Assembly (NCBI GenBank): GCA_005223375.1
Contig: RXOD01003962.1
Span: 1 to 34,310, forward strand
DNA length: 34,310 nucleotides
Direction of reading: 5' to 3'
Origin: Amoebophrya sp. AT5.2
Taxonomy: Eukaryota > Sar > Dinophyceae > Syndiniales > Amoebophryaceae
Positions 19,901 to 31,694 of the stretch are shown here, piece after piece (position 1 is the stretch's first letter; each line of letters starts with the position of its first letter). The notes below the pieces were generated by a model. It saw only the letters and a list, made by a program, of their open reading frames with translations. It was not told the DNA's origin and searched no databases. The position numbers and the translations under genes are program-made.

Positions 19901-20761
19901 TATCGTGATGTTATCGTATCAAATCTATGGTTTGCTAGGATGTCCTCGTGCTCTCTTTGCTATGTATGGGGCTCCGAAGGAGCAGCGCTCCACTGATTAC
20001 GAGCTGTACGATGGATTGCTGGTGCTGAATCAATTCATTGAGGCTTTTGTTCTTGACTTGGTCGTGTCGCTGCTACGATTCAGTGATTTCCATCTCGTGA
20101 TCGCGTACCAAGAGTCAGTTGCTTTGACTGAAGAGATCGACGCTACTGACTAGGGATACGGAGGATGACATATTAGCGCAAGAACATAACTCACTGCTAC
20201 TGCACGAGATGAAGATTGATTTGGCACGGAACATTTTTTGATCGCTTCTTTTGATCCACAAGAACTTTCGCATTTACATTTTGATTTTCACAGGATCACT
20301 ACATCAGCCAGGCAGTCGCAGGAGTCGAGTTCGAGTAGTCTGGCCACAAGCAACTCTTACTTCAGAACCAAATGGAGCGCACTTGGTACAAGATGTAGCT
20401 GCAGCCAGACAAACGTTTTATCGTCTACCGGGAAGCTGGTTGTGGCGTGCCAACGTTTTCTGATGCGTTTGCACTTCTTCTATCAATCCTCACGCCAGAC
20501 TTCCGAATGAAGTTGGTTCTCGCGGCGGTTGATGGGTACGTGATTACCTACAGCATTCGGGTTTGCATTTCGGAAGCTGTTACGCGTAAGAGAAAGAGTA
20601 ACTAAGTAGCCTAGCAAAAGGCCCCTTCCAGCCATGTACATGTTTCCCAGTATCTATTGAGCTATCCGCTGTATTCCCCGAGCTTGTTGCTTTGCTTGCC
20701 ACAATCGTCGGACAGGCTCCTGTCGCAGCACCTGTCGCAGCACCTGCGGCTGCAACTTTGC
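19901..20761. other. Intergenic region upstream of RRN3
   Basis: No supported gene. It should contain the RRN3 promoter and 5' UTR next to 19900 and the 3' UTR of the 152-residue protein gene near 20760. A tandem copy of TGTCGCAGCACC occurs around 20722-20745. Frames on both strands here are short and unrelated to any motif. Confidence 0.6.
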
Positions 20762-21220
20762 CTATTTCATCGTCACCGGCGGCGGCGTGACGCCTTGTTT
20801 ATTACTAGTGGCGGGCGCGGGCGCGGCCGCGGGCTCGTCGTCCTCAAGCTCGTCTGCGGCTGCCGCATCGTCCGGCTTCACTTCTTCTGGCATGTGTACG
20901 GGCACTGCCTCGGGCGGCTTGATGCCCAGTTTCGTGTTTAGATTTGCCACCAGCCCCTGCAGTCGCAGGTAGGTTTCCGACAACACCGCATGCTGCAAGC
21001 TTATTTTGCGCAGGGCGTTCTTCAGGTGGGGTTTGTCGTCCTCGTCGTAGTACTGGAGTTTGCTTAACGACTTTTCGACGGCGCGCGTCTGGTCCGTCCA
21101 CTCGCGCCAGTAGTGGTACACAGGCTCGGCGAGCCTCCTCAGATCCTGCTCATCCTGCACAACACCCTTGGGATGAAAGTATGCCTCCGCCGCAAGATCG
21201 GAAAGACGACGCTTGGACAT
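20762..21220 (-). CDS. Hypothetical helical protein, 152 residues
   Basis: A single-exon frame from ATG 21220 to the stop at 20762. Residues 1-105 look folded and alpha-helical, with an aromatic patch (LAEPVYHYWREWTDQ) and an amphipathic helix pair (LSKLQYYDEDDKPHLKNALR and ISLQHAVLSETYLRLQGLVA). Residues 106-152 are acidic then Ala/Pro-rich, probably disordered. There is no signal peptide or membrane segment. I do not recognise the family; a small subunit of a larger helical complex is possible but unsupported. The start is the first ATG and is followed by basic residues (MSKRRLSDLAAEAY). It sits between the RCC1-RasGAP gene and RRN3 with 800-bp spacers on both sides, so it is a free-standing gene rather than a missed exon. 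Confidence 0.65.
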   Translation of the reverse strand: MSKRRLSDLAAEAYFHPKGVVQDEQDLRRLAEPVYHYWREWTDQTRAVEKSLSKLQYYDEDDKPHLKNALRKISLQHAVLSETYLRLQGLVANLNTKLGIKPPEAVPVHMPEEVKPDDAAAADELEDDEPAAAPAPATSNKQGVTPPPVTMK

Positions 21221-22035
21221 CCAGATCCAGTTCCTTCCTCAACTTTAACTCTCACATTCAAACTTGCACTGGACTGTTGTTCTGTTCTGGAGTTACCGGC
21301 CCCGTTTCGCGATTTTTAGGACGTGTTTTTTGGAGTGGGTGACCCCCCCCTGACACGTCGAAAAAATACGACAACGGATAGTGGACTTGTATCGGTTGTG
21401 TCAGTAGCTCTACTCGCTGATCTTCGAGTACGTCGTGCACGACCACGAGATGAATAATAGGTTTATTTTTATTTACAGCCTGTTTTCCTTTAATCGTGTG
21501 TCGCATCCACTACTTCCGTTCTTGATTCTTATTCCTAAATTGGTTGTTGCCAGCTTGAACCTGCAAAGTGGTACCGTTTCCCATTGGTTTTCTATGCTGT
21601 ACGAAGGTTTCTCATTGCCGATTGAAAGTCGCGCTCGCTCGGCTGGAGTTACGACTGGAACGAGCTTGCCGATGTCATTGCACTCAAGTCGAAGTCGAAG
21701 TACGATTCCATCACGCAAAGAGAATCGAATGCACGACCACGGCCACGAACACGAAGAAAGCAAGATTGCGCCACATCCATTTCCAATTCCATGCACAGGC
21801 ATAGTAAATAAACGACACCTCCGAACATGCATATCGCTACCATGCAGCAGCAACAAGCTTCCCCTTCCCACTTTCTTGGATATTAAGCATAAAGCTGCGC
21901 TTTATGGTCATGATGCAATGCGAGCACGACGACCGCCAGCGCAGCCGTAGCCGATGTGATCGATGTGAATGTGCTTGTGCGGGGAACAACTCTAACTCTT
22001 AGTCTTTCGGTATGAAATCTTTTTGAAGCTGACCG
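21221..22035. other. Intergenic region, no gene seen
   Basis: About 800 bp between the RCC1-RasGAP gene end and the small helical gene. Frames on both strands are short, overlap one another and show no domain. It should carry the 3' UTR of the fusion gene and the promoter of the small gene. Confidence 0.6.
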
Positions 22036-25000
22036 CTAATTCACGACGATCTTCCTCTGGAGTTCGGAGAAACCGGCCAGGTACACCGTGAGAAATCCGT
22101 CGTCCAGGGTGGTCGTTTCGCCCTCCGTTTTGCCGCCCGCGCCGCCCCCGCCCGCGCCGTCGCCCCCCGCGGCTTTTTTGTTGATGTCCATCAGTACCCG
22201 TTGCGGCACGCTCATTTTCCTGATCATCGCAGTTTCCTTCGCCGACTTGTGCAGGACGACGACGATGTCGAGTCCCGCGACCTGGTTGAAGGAGAACGTG
22301 AAGAACAGCTTCGCCTTTTTCGTCTTCTCTGGCAGCGGGTCCAGGGTCGGGTGCGCCACCGTCTTCACCACCTTAGTCCGTAGCAGCTCGCTCAGGGGCA
22401 GCGTCTTCTGTGGCGCGAAGGAGCAGCCGTCGGGAATGTCGTCGGGCTCCACCGTTCGCAAGGTGGCGATCTTCTGCGCCACCTGGTTCATGTTCAGGCG
22501 GACGCCCGCCACTTCGTAGGCGGTGTCCGATATCTGCTTCGGGAGTTTTGGGTCGCTGCAGAACCGCTTCATCAGGCTCAGCTCCACGTTCACCCGCTCC
22601 ATTTTCAGGTAGTAGATCGACTTCGCCTCCCGGATGGTTCTCCGCCCGCTGTCCACGTTCTCCAGGTAGATGCGGTGGCGGTCGCGCATCAGCAGCTGCT
22701 CGATGATGTAGGCCAGCACGTCGTCCGTCTTCGTGTCCGCCGCAATCAGCTCGTCGATCTTCTTCAGCCCGCTGTCCAGCTTTTTGGTCAAGTCGTAGTC
22801 CGGCGGCGTGATGTTGGCGTAGTGCTTCTTTAGCGCCTCGAACTCGGCCTTCATGTCCCGAAAGTTTTCGCTCTGCAGCGGCGGCAGCGCGTTCCACAAA
22901 TCCTGCAGCACCGCGCGCGGGTCCGAGGGGTCCTCCGGCAGCGAGTAGGGCTTCACCACCTCGATCTTGTCCTCGCCGCCCGCCGCCGTCTCGGCCGACA
23001 GCCGCCGCGGCACGGGCGCCTTGCTCGTCTTGCAGAAGACCATGGACGGCGAGGTGAGCAGAAACCGGCTGTTCATCTTGAAGTTGAACACCACGTCCTG
23101 CTCCGGCTTGATGGAGCTTATTACCGCGTCCGCGCAGATCTCCGCGAACGGGGGGATAAGCTCCATAACCAAGTAGTCTTCCTCCGTGAGCCCGATCTTG
23201 GACTCGTGCTCCAGCAGCATCTGTGTAACAGAAAGCAAGTCCTTCGTGTGCAGCTGCACGTAGTGCTCACTACTGTCATAGTGGCTCACGAACACGTCGA
23301 TGGTCAGCTGCGTGTCCGTGTCGTCCTGCGACTTCGCGCCCTGCTCCTTGCAGAACTGCAATAGAGCGGGCCGCAGCTGCCGCCCGATCACGGCCAGCTG
23401 CTTCTCCGCGGGCTCCACGAAGCTGTTGTTCACCAGCTTTTTCAAAAAAGCCGCGATCTTCTTCACGTTGTTCCGGATCGAGGCGTCCTGGGCGACCTGC
23501 AGCTGCGCGGGCGTGCCCAGCCCCTGCATCTTCCCGCTGTACTCCGCGAAGTTTTCGAGCTGCGGCATCAGCACGCCCTGCACGTACAACCGCGCCAGGG
23601 GCTCGCAGATCTGCAGGTCCAGCCCGATGCTCATGTCGTCCTGCGTCTGCGTGAACCGCCGCGCCTTGATCGTCTGCAGCGCGTGGTACAGCATCTTCTG
23701 CACGTCGGTGGGCAGCTCCAGGTTGGTGACCCAGTCCATGAAGTCGCCCAGGATGTACTCACGGAACCGCTCCAGATTGGTGTTGAACTCCACTGTCAGC
23801 TCCTGCGCGTCCTTGTTCTCCTGCCCGCTGCTCGACGCCAGAAACTCGTCCTTCGTCAGGTAGAAGTGGTGCCCCAGCTCCTTCACGCCGCGGTCCAGCG
23901 TGCACATCAACCCCGACTTTTTGGAAACATCCATCAGGGTGTGCACGATGTCCTCGCGGAAGTAGGGCTGCAGCGCGAAATTGCTGAACAGGTGGAACAC
24001 GCGGGACCGCGTCGGCTGGAACACCTGCTTCGGGTCCTTGCACTCCTCCACCTCCTGCTTGATCATCAGCTTCAGCAGCGCCATGAAGAGGTGCTTCGTG
24101 CGGTCGTCGTGCAGCTCCACGTACAAAGCCGCCACGAACCGGTAGAAAATCCGCTCCTTCGCCTCGTCCCCGATGTGCATCGACAGCTCGCTCAGGTACG
24201 CCGGCTGCTGCTGCAGGCTCCACACCAGCTCCTCGAACCTGGGCAGCAACCCGATCAGCTTCTTCAGCGCCGCGTTCTGGCTCTTGCTCTTCTTAGAAGT
24301 GGAAGTCCCCGCGGCCCCGCCGCTGTGTTGGGGTGCCTTCACGTGGCTCATGAATTTCACCGTGGTCTTGAAAGCGCTGTCCACGTCGGTGAGCTTCTCC
24401 TGCTTCATCCGCTCGAACTCGGTCACGTTCACCAAAATGTCCTTGAGGAAGATCTCGTAATCCTTCACCAGACTCGCCTCCGTGGCGTTCAGCGCCGCCT
24501 CCTTCGCGCTCGCGGGCTCCTGTTTGATCAGGCTCTGCATGGTGGAAAACTCCTTGATCCCGGCGCCCTCCCGCATCGCGCCAAAGAGCTGGTCCTTCTC
24601 GTTCGGCTCGTTGTTCGCTTTCGTACTCGCGCCCTTTGCGGGCGATTCGGCTTCTTCCGCGATGTTTTCGTCCTCGTCCTCGTCCGCCGGCGGGGGGAGC
24701 GACTCGTCGTCCTTCTGCGCCTCCTTCTTGTCGCGGCTGCCGTGGGTCATCGCTTCCACGCTCGACCACACCGGCTCGACCTTACTCGGAGTGTCTACGT
24801 AGCGGAAGTCCTGGATATTCGTGAGCCCGAGCCGCCCGCAGCTTTGGTCCCCCCACGCGTACAGGTCCCCGTTGCCCATGATCCCCACGCTGTGGCTCGG
24901 CCCGGTCGCCATCGAGACCACCGTCCCGGGCAGCGTCCCGAGCTGCTCCGGCATTTGCACGTGCTTGCGCTGCAGCAGTTTGGAGAGCCCCAGCTGGTGC

Positions 25001-27591
25001 GACAGGTTGTCGCCCCACACGTACACCTCGCCCTCGGACGTCACCGCCAGCGAGTGCCCCTCGCGGCACGCGATCGCGCGAACCTTCACAGACTCCCCCA
25101 GCTGGGTGAACTTCTTCGGCAGCGTGCAGTGCATGGGCTCGCACACACAGCTGTCCCGGCCCCACGCGTACAGGTCCCGCCGGTCGTCGATCACCAACGT
25201 GTGGTACGCCGCGAGCCCAAAGTCCGACACCTTCCGCGTCAACGGAACCTGCTGCGGCGCGTACACGTTGTCCAACGTGTTCAGCCCGAGCCGCCCGAAC
25301 CAGCCGGCGCCGAACATGTACAGGTCGCCGTCCTCCGTAACCACGCCGGTGTGCGCGAGGCCGCACGCGATGCGGGAGCATTTCAGGGAACCGATGGTGT
25401 GCTCGATGCGGCGGGGCTCAGGCTGCTGCCCGGAAATAATAGCGTTGCCGAGGCCGAGGCAACCGTACTCAGCAGAGCCCCACATGTAGACCTTCCCGTC
25501 AAGCGCGACCACACCCGAATGAGTCTCGCCAGCGGCACACTCCTTCGCCATCGTGCCTTGGGGAAGATTCACAAGCACCTTGAAATTCATCAGGGCACAT
25601 TCTTGAAAACGGCTTATCATCTTTGAAGATGGTCATGGTTTCAACATCAGCTGCCCCCGTGCCTGTAGCTTCTTGAGGTGGATTGTAAGCGAGGTGCTGG
25701 ATGAAGCCATTTATACTTGTACGTAGACGTACACGTAGTCGTAGAGGCTCAATTAATACCGGATGGTCCACGCTTTTCGCCTGGTTGATCCCGAGCTGGC
25801 CCTGGCCTCCGCGCCCCCACGCGTAGAGTTCCATGGAGCTGGTGATGCACAGGCAGTGCTCGTAGCCGAACGCGATTTTGGTGATCACCGCAGCCAGCTC
25901 GAGTCTCCGCGGCAACCACAGGTCCGCGCTGGACCGCTGCCCGGTCTGTCCTGATTCGCCGCAGCCCCACATGTACAACGCGCCGCCCTCAGTGAGGGCT
26001 CCCGTGTGCAGGCTGCCGCACTGCACCTGCTTCACCTTCCACGCGGACCTGCCTCCCTCGCCGTCGCCCTCCTTTCCCTTCGGGGAGGCCGCCCGAATCT
26101 TTTTTTCCCCGGCGTCGAAGATTTCGTTGCTGCGGATCGCCTCGCGGAACTCCTTGTTCCCGGCGCCCGTCGTGAGAAACCGCGGCTTCGGTATGTTCGT
26201 CGTGGCTGGGCCCTGGCCCACCCGGCCGTGCGAGCCGTTGCCCCACACGGCGAGCCGGCCTCCGCTGCACAGAGCCACCGTGTGGAACGGGCCGGCGGCG
26301 ATTTGCAGCACGGGTCCCATGAACTCGAAGTTCAGTCGGCGCGGAATGCTCACGATCGCGTTGTCGCCGTCGTTCATGTACCCGAGCGGCGCGCCCGTGC
26401 CCCAGCTCCACAGCCGCCCCTTGCTCGTGAGCACGACCGTGTGGAACGCGCCCAGCGCCACCTGTTTGGCGCTCTCATCGAAGTTCCGCACAGTCATCGG
26501 AACCGGGCCGTCCAGCGTGTCGCCGTGTCCGAGGCGCCCGAACGAGCCCGCGCCCCAGGTCCACACGCTCCCGCCGTCGGCCTCGATGCCGGCGGAGTGC
26601 GACTCGCCACACGCGACACTGCTGCAGACGGAATTCAGCGTGGGGCAGAGCGTCCAGCAGCACAGGTTCGGGTGCTCGCGCACCGCCCTGGACCCAACGC
26701 CGAGACGACCGTTGGCGGTGGCACCAGCGACGTACAGAAACATGTCCTTCGTGAGAATCATGCTGTGGCGGGAGCCGGCCTGAATCTGCACGGCCGGGTT
26801 GTCGGACCCAAACTCGGGAATGCGCTGGGGCGTGCGGGCGTCGCTCCTGCAGCAGAACGAGTCGTCGGACGAGATGTGAATTTCATCAATGAATTTCAAT
26901 TTCTTAGCAGCGGCCCTCATAGTCATATGGTCACCTCGTCCACCAGCGAGCCTTATTCATCGTTGAGACGATGTTGAAGCGGCGTCGTCTGTGTGTTTGT
27001 GCAGCTCCTGCGGAACCGATCATAATTCGAGGAGCGAAACAGCACAAACAATGAAGAACAATTGGTATGTTACTGGTGGCCCAGCCCCAGCTGTCCGTCT
27101 GTGTTGCAGCCCCACGCGTACACCTCGTTGCTGATCGTCAGCGCGAAGGTGCAGTCGGCGCCGCACTCTACTCTCAGCACCGTTTTGGGAAGGGTCACGC
27201 GCAGCGGGTACGGGGCGTTCCAAGCGTCCTCAATGTCGGCGTTGTCCTCGTCGCTCATCGGGTCCCTGTGGGCCAGCCGCCCGCGGATCCCGAAGCCCCA
27301 GGCGATCACGTTGCCGCCGATGTCGTCATTCTTCTCCTTGAACACCGCGGCGGCGTGGTTGCCGCCCGACGCGATGTGGTACAGCCGCGCGTTGGCCGGG
27401 CAGTTGCTGAGCAGGTTGGGCACCTCGTCGATGCGCGAAAACTGTGCGCGCAGATGTGTACAGAGAAACAAGTTGTTCTGGTTCTTGCCGAAGCCGTACG
27501 TCTTCCGCCCGCCCGCGCCGAGGCAGAAAGAGTGGGAACCACCAACCGCGACCTTCTGCGGAGGAAAAGGCTGGATCTGAGCACCGACCAT
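22036..27591 (-). CDS. RCC1-repeat protein fused to an IQGAP-type RasGAP-related domain
   Basis: Exons 27074-27591, 25760-26951 and 22036-25578 join in phase by GT-AG introns, giving about 1750 residues. Residues 1-840 are a long run of RCC1 repeats, each with the WG-x-(x)-GQLG / GxxHS pattern (e.g. VYAWGCNTDGQLGLG, SVWTWGAGSFGRLGHG, LYAWGDQSCGRLGL), probably two beta-propellers. An acidic linker follows (850-890). Residues about 1060-1300 match the IQGAP-type GAP-related domain: HLFMALLKLMIKQEVEE, RSRVFHLFSNFALQPYFRED, LARLYVQGVLMPQLENF (equivalent of FLRFINPAI-x-P) and RNNVKKIAAFLKKLVNNSF. The last 300 residues resemble a RasGAP C-terminal region. A role in small-GTPase signalling is likely, with RCC1 as binding or exchange platform, but substrates are unknown. 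No membrane segment is seen. ATG 27591 is the first in frame. Confidence 0.85.
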
Positions 27592-28338
27592 GGCGGGCGC
27601 GGGGGAGTGGGTGTGGTCGATGATGCGTAGGGAGCGACTCGTGGCAGTAGTGCAACCGCACGCGTCCTCGACCTTACGTGGTGGGCCTTGGCCTTGATCG
27701 GTGTGCGCGAGCAGTGTGCTGTGTCCCTCTCCCTCTTCTCAACTGCTGGTGCCGCTGACTACTCCGAACTACGATTCCAGGACCCGTTTGTTGGTGCTCG
27801 CGACGGCAAGAACGGACCGCGACCCACGTTTGGTGTTGAAGAGCAGCGGCTCTGTCAGGTCCTCCGAAGAGAGGCCCATCGCCATCGGCGTGCTTTTTGA
27901 GGTACAGGTGGTTCTTGGAAAAGAAAATCAAAAACAAAATTGCGTGCATCCGCTTCCGCATCCGATCCGCCGGCTGCTGAGCAAGGTGTGCGTACTACTA
28001 TTCAGTTTTTCAGTGGAGCGCTCGCTCTGTGGTCCATCGGTGATGTTTTCGACTTTCCAGTCAGCTTCAACATCAGCGTCAATTTCTTTATTGCGCTCTC
28101 GAAATTCGAAACGAGTCTCTCACGTGAAAGTTCAAACATTTCATATTCATCTAAGATTTAACTACTACTAGCTAGTACTTTTTTAGTATGCTTATTATGT
28201 TTGTGCTGGTGCTGCACCAGGACTTCCGCCATCCTAACCGGCTTTCGTGCCTCACCAAATCACAAGACACGCGGCGCGCAAGGTGGGGTCTCTGGTCCTC
28301 CCGGTGACGCTGGCTGGTGATGAAGATACAGCAGGAAT
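27592..28338. other. Upstream region of the RCC1-RasGAP gene
   Basis: No supported coding exon. Short frames on both strands have no motif. This should include the promoter and 5' UTR of the fusion gene. A 7-bp palindrome, CTGGTGC-T-GCACCAG, lies near 28204-28218. Confidence 0.55.
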
Positions 28339-28593
28339 TCAAAGAACACGAGACTGCCCTTCGACGGGCAGCCCGCAGTTCTTCTGATTCGTAGTCTGTT
28401 GTAAGTGAGTCTTGTATAATACATCAGCTGTGCAGCGCAAATCAGGACGCTCGGGACCGTAATCATAATCGATTTCGATTCCGTCGTCCGTAATAAAGCA
28501 ATGCCTCGGGGTCAGGCCCTGTACCAGGATGAGCACTGTATCCGTGTTCTCAGGATTGCGAGGCTTTGCCACCGGAAAAAAGCAAGCGAACAT
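28339..28593 (-). CDS. Doubtful small ORF, 84 residues
   Basis: A minus-strand frame from ATG 28593 to the stop at 28339, open upstream to about 28659. It contains an acidic, aromatic stretch (DGIEIDYDYGPERPDLRC) that looks protein-like, and no homologue is recognised. It lies downstream of the BRCT gene on the same strand and could instead be a 3' exon of that gene or chance. Evidence is limited to composition and strand agreement. Confidence 0.3.
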   Translation of the reverse strand: MFACFFPVAKPRNPENTDTVLILVQGLTPRHCFITDDGIEIDYDYGPERPDLRCTADVLYKTHLQQTTNQKNCGLPVEGQSRVL

Positions 28594-28659
28594 TGACTGC
28601 TTCGTCTGACTGTGCAACAGAGTACATCGGATCGAATCAACAAAAAAACTTCTGAGCAT

Positions 28660-29006
28660 TGATCAACCGGCGGGGCTACTAGGGTGAGAAAAAACCACAT
28701 CATCCTGCTTGTGCAAGGGCAATCTAAGTACGATAACGATAGTAGTATTGTTCCAAAATTTGATATGATAGATTTCACAACGCCGTATTGTGACAGTGAC
28801 GGTGCCGGTGACCGCGGCAGGGGCAGCAGGAGCTCAATTCTCATCGCCATGTGTGGTAGTGGCAAATCTTCTTGGACACAAAACTTTTCTTGGAGTTGGA
28901 CTTGGAAATCAGAAGCATAAAATAAATTGCGTGGTGGACGACGACCCCGATTCCGATAACTATAGATCACAGCTAGTATTGTTCTACTGCGTCGGGAGCT
29001 TTCTTT
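28660..29006. other. Spacer downstream of the BRCT gene
   Basis: No supported gene. One minus-strand frame crosses it (to 28970) but lacks any motif. Likely 3' UTR of the BRCT gene plus spacer. Confidence 0.5.
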
Positions 29007-30967
29007 CTACGACCGCACGATTCCTGGTGGGTGTATTTCGTACGCTTTGAGCGGCTTGGCCTTCTCCTTTTTGGTCGCGTTATCGATCAGCTTTTCGATG
29101 GAGAGGATCGGGACCTTTTTTTCGACGGCCCACTTGTACTTGGTGGTCAGCTTCACGTCCTTGCCCATGGCATCCACTTTCTCGTTCATCAGCACCAGAA
29201 AGTCCGTCTTCTTCGATACTGCAGTCGCGAGCGAACCACCGAAAAACTCAAACATCTTGCCCAGCTCCTGATTTTCGTTTCGTTAACCAGTTTCTTGCTG
29301 GTAGACCACCCATATATATGAGTTTGATACAACTTGCTTGGAATAAAATTTACTCCGCAAAGGGTGGAAGAAGCAGCAGCTGGTGCCTCCACCACATCTC
29401 CAGTCGTAGCTCGTAAATAAATTAAGATTAACTCGCTTCATGAAGATGTAGCTGAATTAATACGACACATCGGAGTTTGTGTCCTACCTCTCTCCCGTAA
29501 GGCGTCGCGCCCGTGGTCACTACTGTTTTCCCTTTCAGAAACTCTGCAGGCGCCTCAAACACCTTCGGCGTGTGGTCCAGAATGGTCGGGTTCTGCCGCG
29601 CGTAGAGCGCGAAAGCCTGACAAATAAATGTTTGCCGCAGCCTTTGCACCGTTCTGCTTCTGCTTCTGCCTTTTAATTATAGAAGAAAATGAAAAAGAGC
29701 TGCAACTACAGGAACCGTTACCGTGTATCATTCATCTTTGGAACGGAAGTTGACAAACCGAAAGCAAAAGCGCAGTCCTACGTTCAGAGCGACCAGACCA
29801 CCGTATCAGAGGTCGCAGTCGAAGCCGAAAAAAACATCAAATGTAGCAAAGAAATGGGCAACATGTAAATCCTCCTGCGGTACAACATCAACTTAATAGT
29901 ACCACGAAGCGCAGCTGGGTGCTCGAGAGCGGCTTATCGGCTTTTTGGAAGGCGGTGCGGATCATCCAATCGGTGTACTGCCCTTCCGTACTCACGATCT
30001 CCTGAAAGCTCTTGCCGTCATGGCGACCGAAATCCAGGTTCTCCGCACCCGTAACTGGTCCGGAAATCTTCGGCGTGAAAAATTTCTTCATCTGCGAAAA
30101 CCTGTTGAAGCAAATCCACAAATCGATTGTCCGATGCTCGATTGTCGCGGTGACATCGATCATCCATCGATGGTGGAGACCTTCCTGAACGACTTCTAGT
30201 CCAACTTCGACGAACGACCGATGGTGGTCGCGCCTACTTCTGAAGAAGATGAAGAAGTGTCGACCATGTTGATGGATATAGTTGATCCAGAGGAAACGAA
30301 AAAACAAAAACGAAAAGATGGACTAGGAGTAGGACAAGGAGAAGGACTAGATAGAAGCATACGGCTAGTTGTACTAAATTAAGTAATAGATACGCCCCTC
30401 CTGATGCCCCACCGCCTTTGCCCCATGACTTGGTGGTAGGAGCGCCCCGCTGCCAAGAGTTGTTTCCGCCCCCGCCGCCGGCCCACGATGACGCCGACGA
30501 GCCGCCCCAACCGCCCTTGCTTCCGTTTCCCCAGCCGCCACCGCCGCCGCCGCCCTTGCCGTACCCTTTGCTCCTCCAGCCTCCACCTTTCTCGCCCCAA
30601 CTTTGCTGCTGCTTCCAACCGCCGCTGCGGATTCCCTCCGGCCTGAAAAAATAAGAAATGAACAGGGAGGATTGTCGTAAAAATGGACGTTCGGTGTATT
30701 GGCACATCAAAAACATAGTTTTTCGCGGTACGGAATGTCATCGCCCTGGGCATACGGGCTGGTCGACGGCTCGCCACCCACCATTTCTTTTAGCCCCCCC
30801 GATTCCGATCCCTTGCCCCGATTCTCAGACGCGTCTGAAAGCGGTTCGGGGGCGCTGGTGCCGCAACGAAGGCGACTCGTTGAGAGGCATCTCGCCGTTG
30901 CGCTCAGTCCCGGCAAAAGACGCTTGCCCGTCTCGTGCACGAGACGGCCGGACGTTGTAAGAGCCAT
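29007..30967 (-). CDS. BRCT-domain protein with glycine-rich linker
   Basis: Five exons, 30732-30967, 30394-30642, 29903-30101, 29488-29616 and 29007-29267, agree in phase and use GT-AG, about 357 residues. The C-terminal BRCT domain (about 255-345) starts FLKGKTVVTTGATPYGRE, contains the conserved GG and SVSKKTD-like segment (FFGGSLATAVSKKTDFLVLM) and ends with the hydrophobic helix VPILSIEKLIDNA. BRCT domains of this form occur in RFC1, DNA ligases and PARPs and bind DNA ends or phosphopeptides. Upstream lies LDFGRHDGKSFQEIVSTEGQ with YTDWMIRTA, a small F-GxH-G ... Y-x-W module seen in nuclease-associated proteins. Residues 80-155 are Gly/Trp/Ser-rich. The N-terminus (MALTTSGRLVHETGKRLLPG, then ARCLSTSRLRC) is basic, hydroxylated and acid-free, like a mitochondrial presequence. 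DNA repair or replication is the likely role. Confidence 0.82.
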
Positions 30968-31694
30968 GCAGGTGCAAAGCAAGAGGACTGAGGTGGATTT
31001 AAAAATTAGCACAAGAACGAAGCTATAATTGAAAAAGGCTGCTCTGAATCTGATTCATTGGTTTTCAATTACGTGCAGACTTCCGCTGCGGCAGCAGCCT
31101 GGCTGACCCTCTTGCTGTTTTGTCTACCGTGCGCCACTGTTACTCTCCATCTTGTTTCTTCTATTTACCGCTCCATCTCCAAAAAGAAATCCACAACATG
31201 TGCGTATTAGCGATTAACGTGTCTACGCAGCTTACGTTTAATTTTATCCCTCCTGAACAATTCGAAGCTCCTCCACATTCAAATTCATCATCATTCCAGG
31301 CGGCGAAAGAGATGAAAGTTGTGTAAGTCAGTGATATTACTCTGTAAGTATAGTATTAGTTCTGAAGAAGCTGAGGGTGAAGGGCGGGGCCGCACCCGCA
31401 CCCCCATTGAAATTGATTTAGTTGAGAGCAGTCGCGGCTGGACGACCATTCCATTCCTCGTAAGTACTACACTTGCGCGGTCGTCCACGCGCCTGTTTTT
31501 CCCAAGTCGTTTGGGTTCATCTACGACAGCGTTGCAAACGTATCTAAATCCAAATCGTTTGAGATCATGCGCAACAAGCACACGAAGCTTCGTGCTCAGC
31601 GTCAGCGACTCTCACCAACATGCTAATTTTCATCACCTCCAGCAGTTGAACTTGTATGTAAGTATTTACTGCTAGTGTAGTGGGAGCACATTCG
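30968..31694. other. Upstream region of the BRCT gene, no gene seen
   Basis: No exon set with phased splice sites. Frames on both strands near 31291-31675 overlap and lack motifs. It should contain the BRCT gene promoter and the 3' UTR of the two-TM gene. Confidence 0.55.

Noticed and set aside
20722..20745. Tandem 12-mer TGTCGCAGCACC as a repeat array
   Set aside because: Only two copies, no further extension; most likely chance or a minor slippage event.
23683..25626. Plus-strand frame of 647 codons
   Set aside because: It is exactly antisense to the RCC1-RasGAP exon. It is rich in His/Arg/Leu/Val with no domain, which is the usual mirror of a GC-biased coding strand.
28353..28370. CTGCCC-TTCGAC-GGGCAG hairpin as a terminator
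   Set aside because: Six-bp stem in a eukaryotic context without a T-run; no reason to treat it as a transcription terminator.
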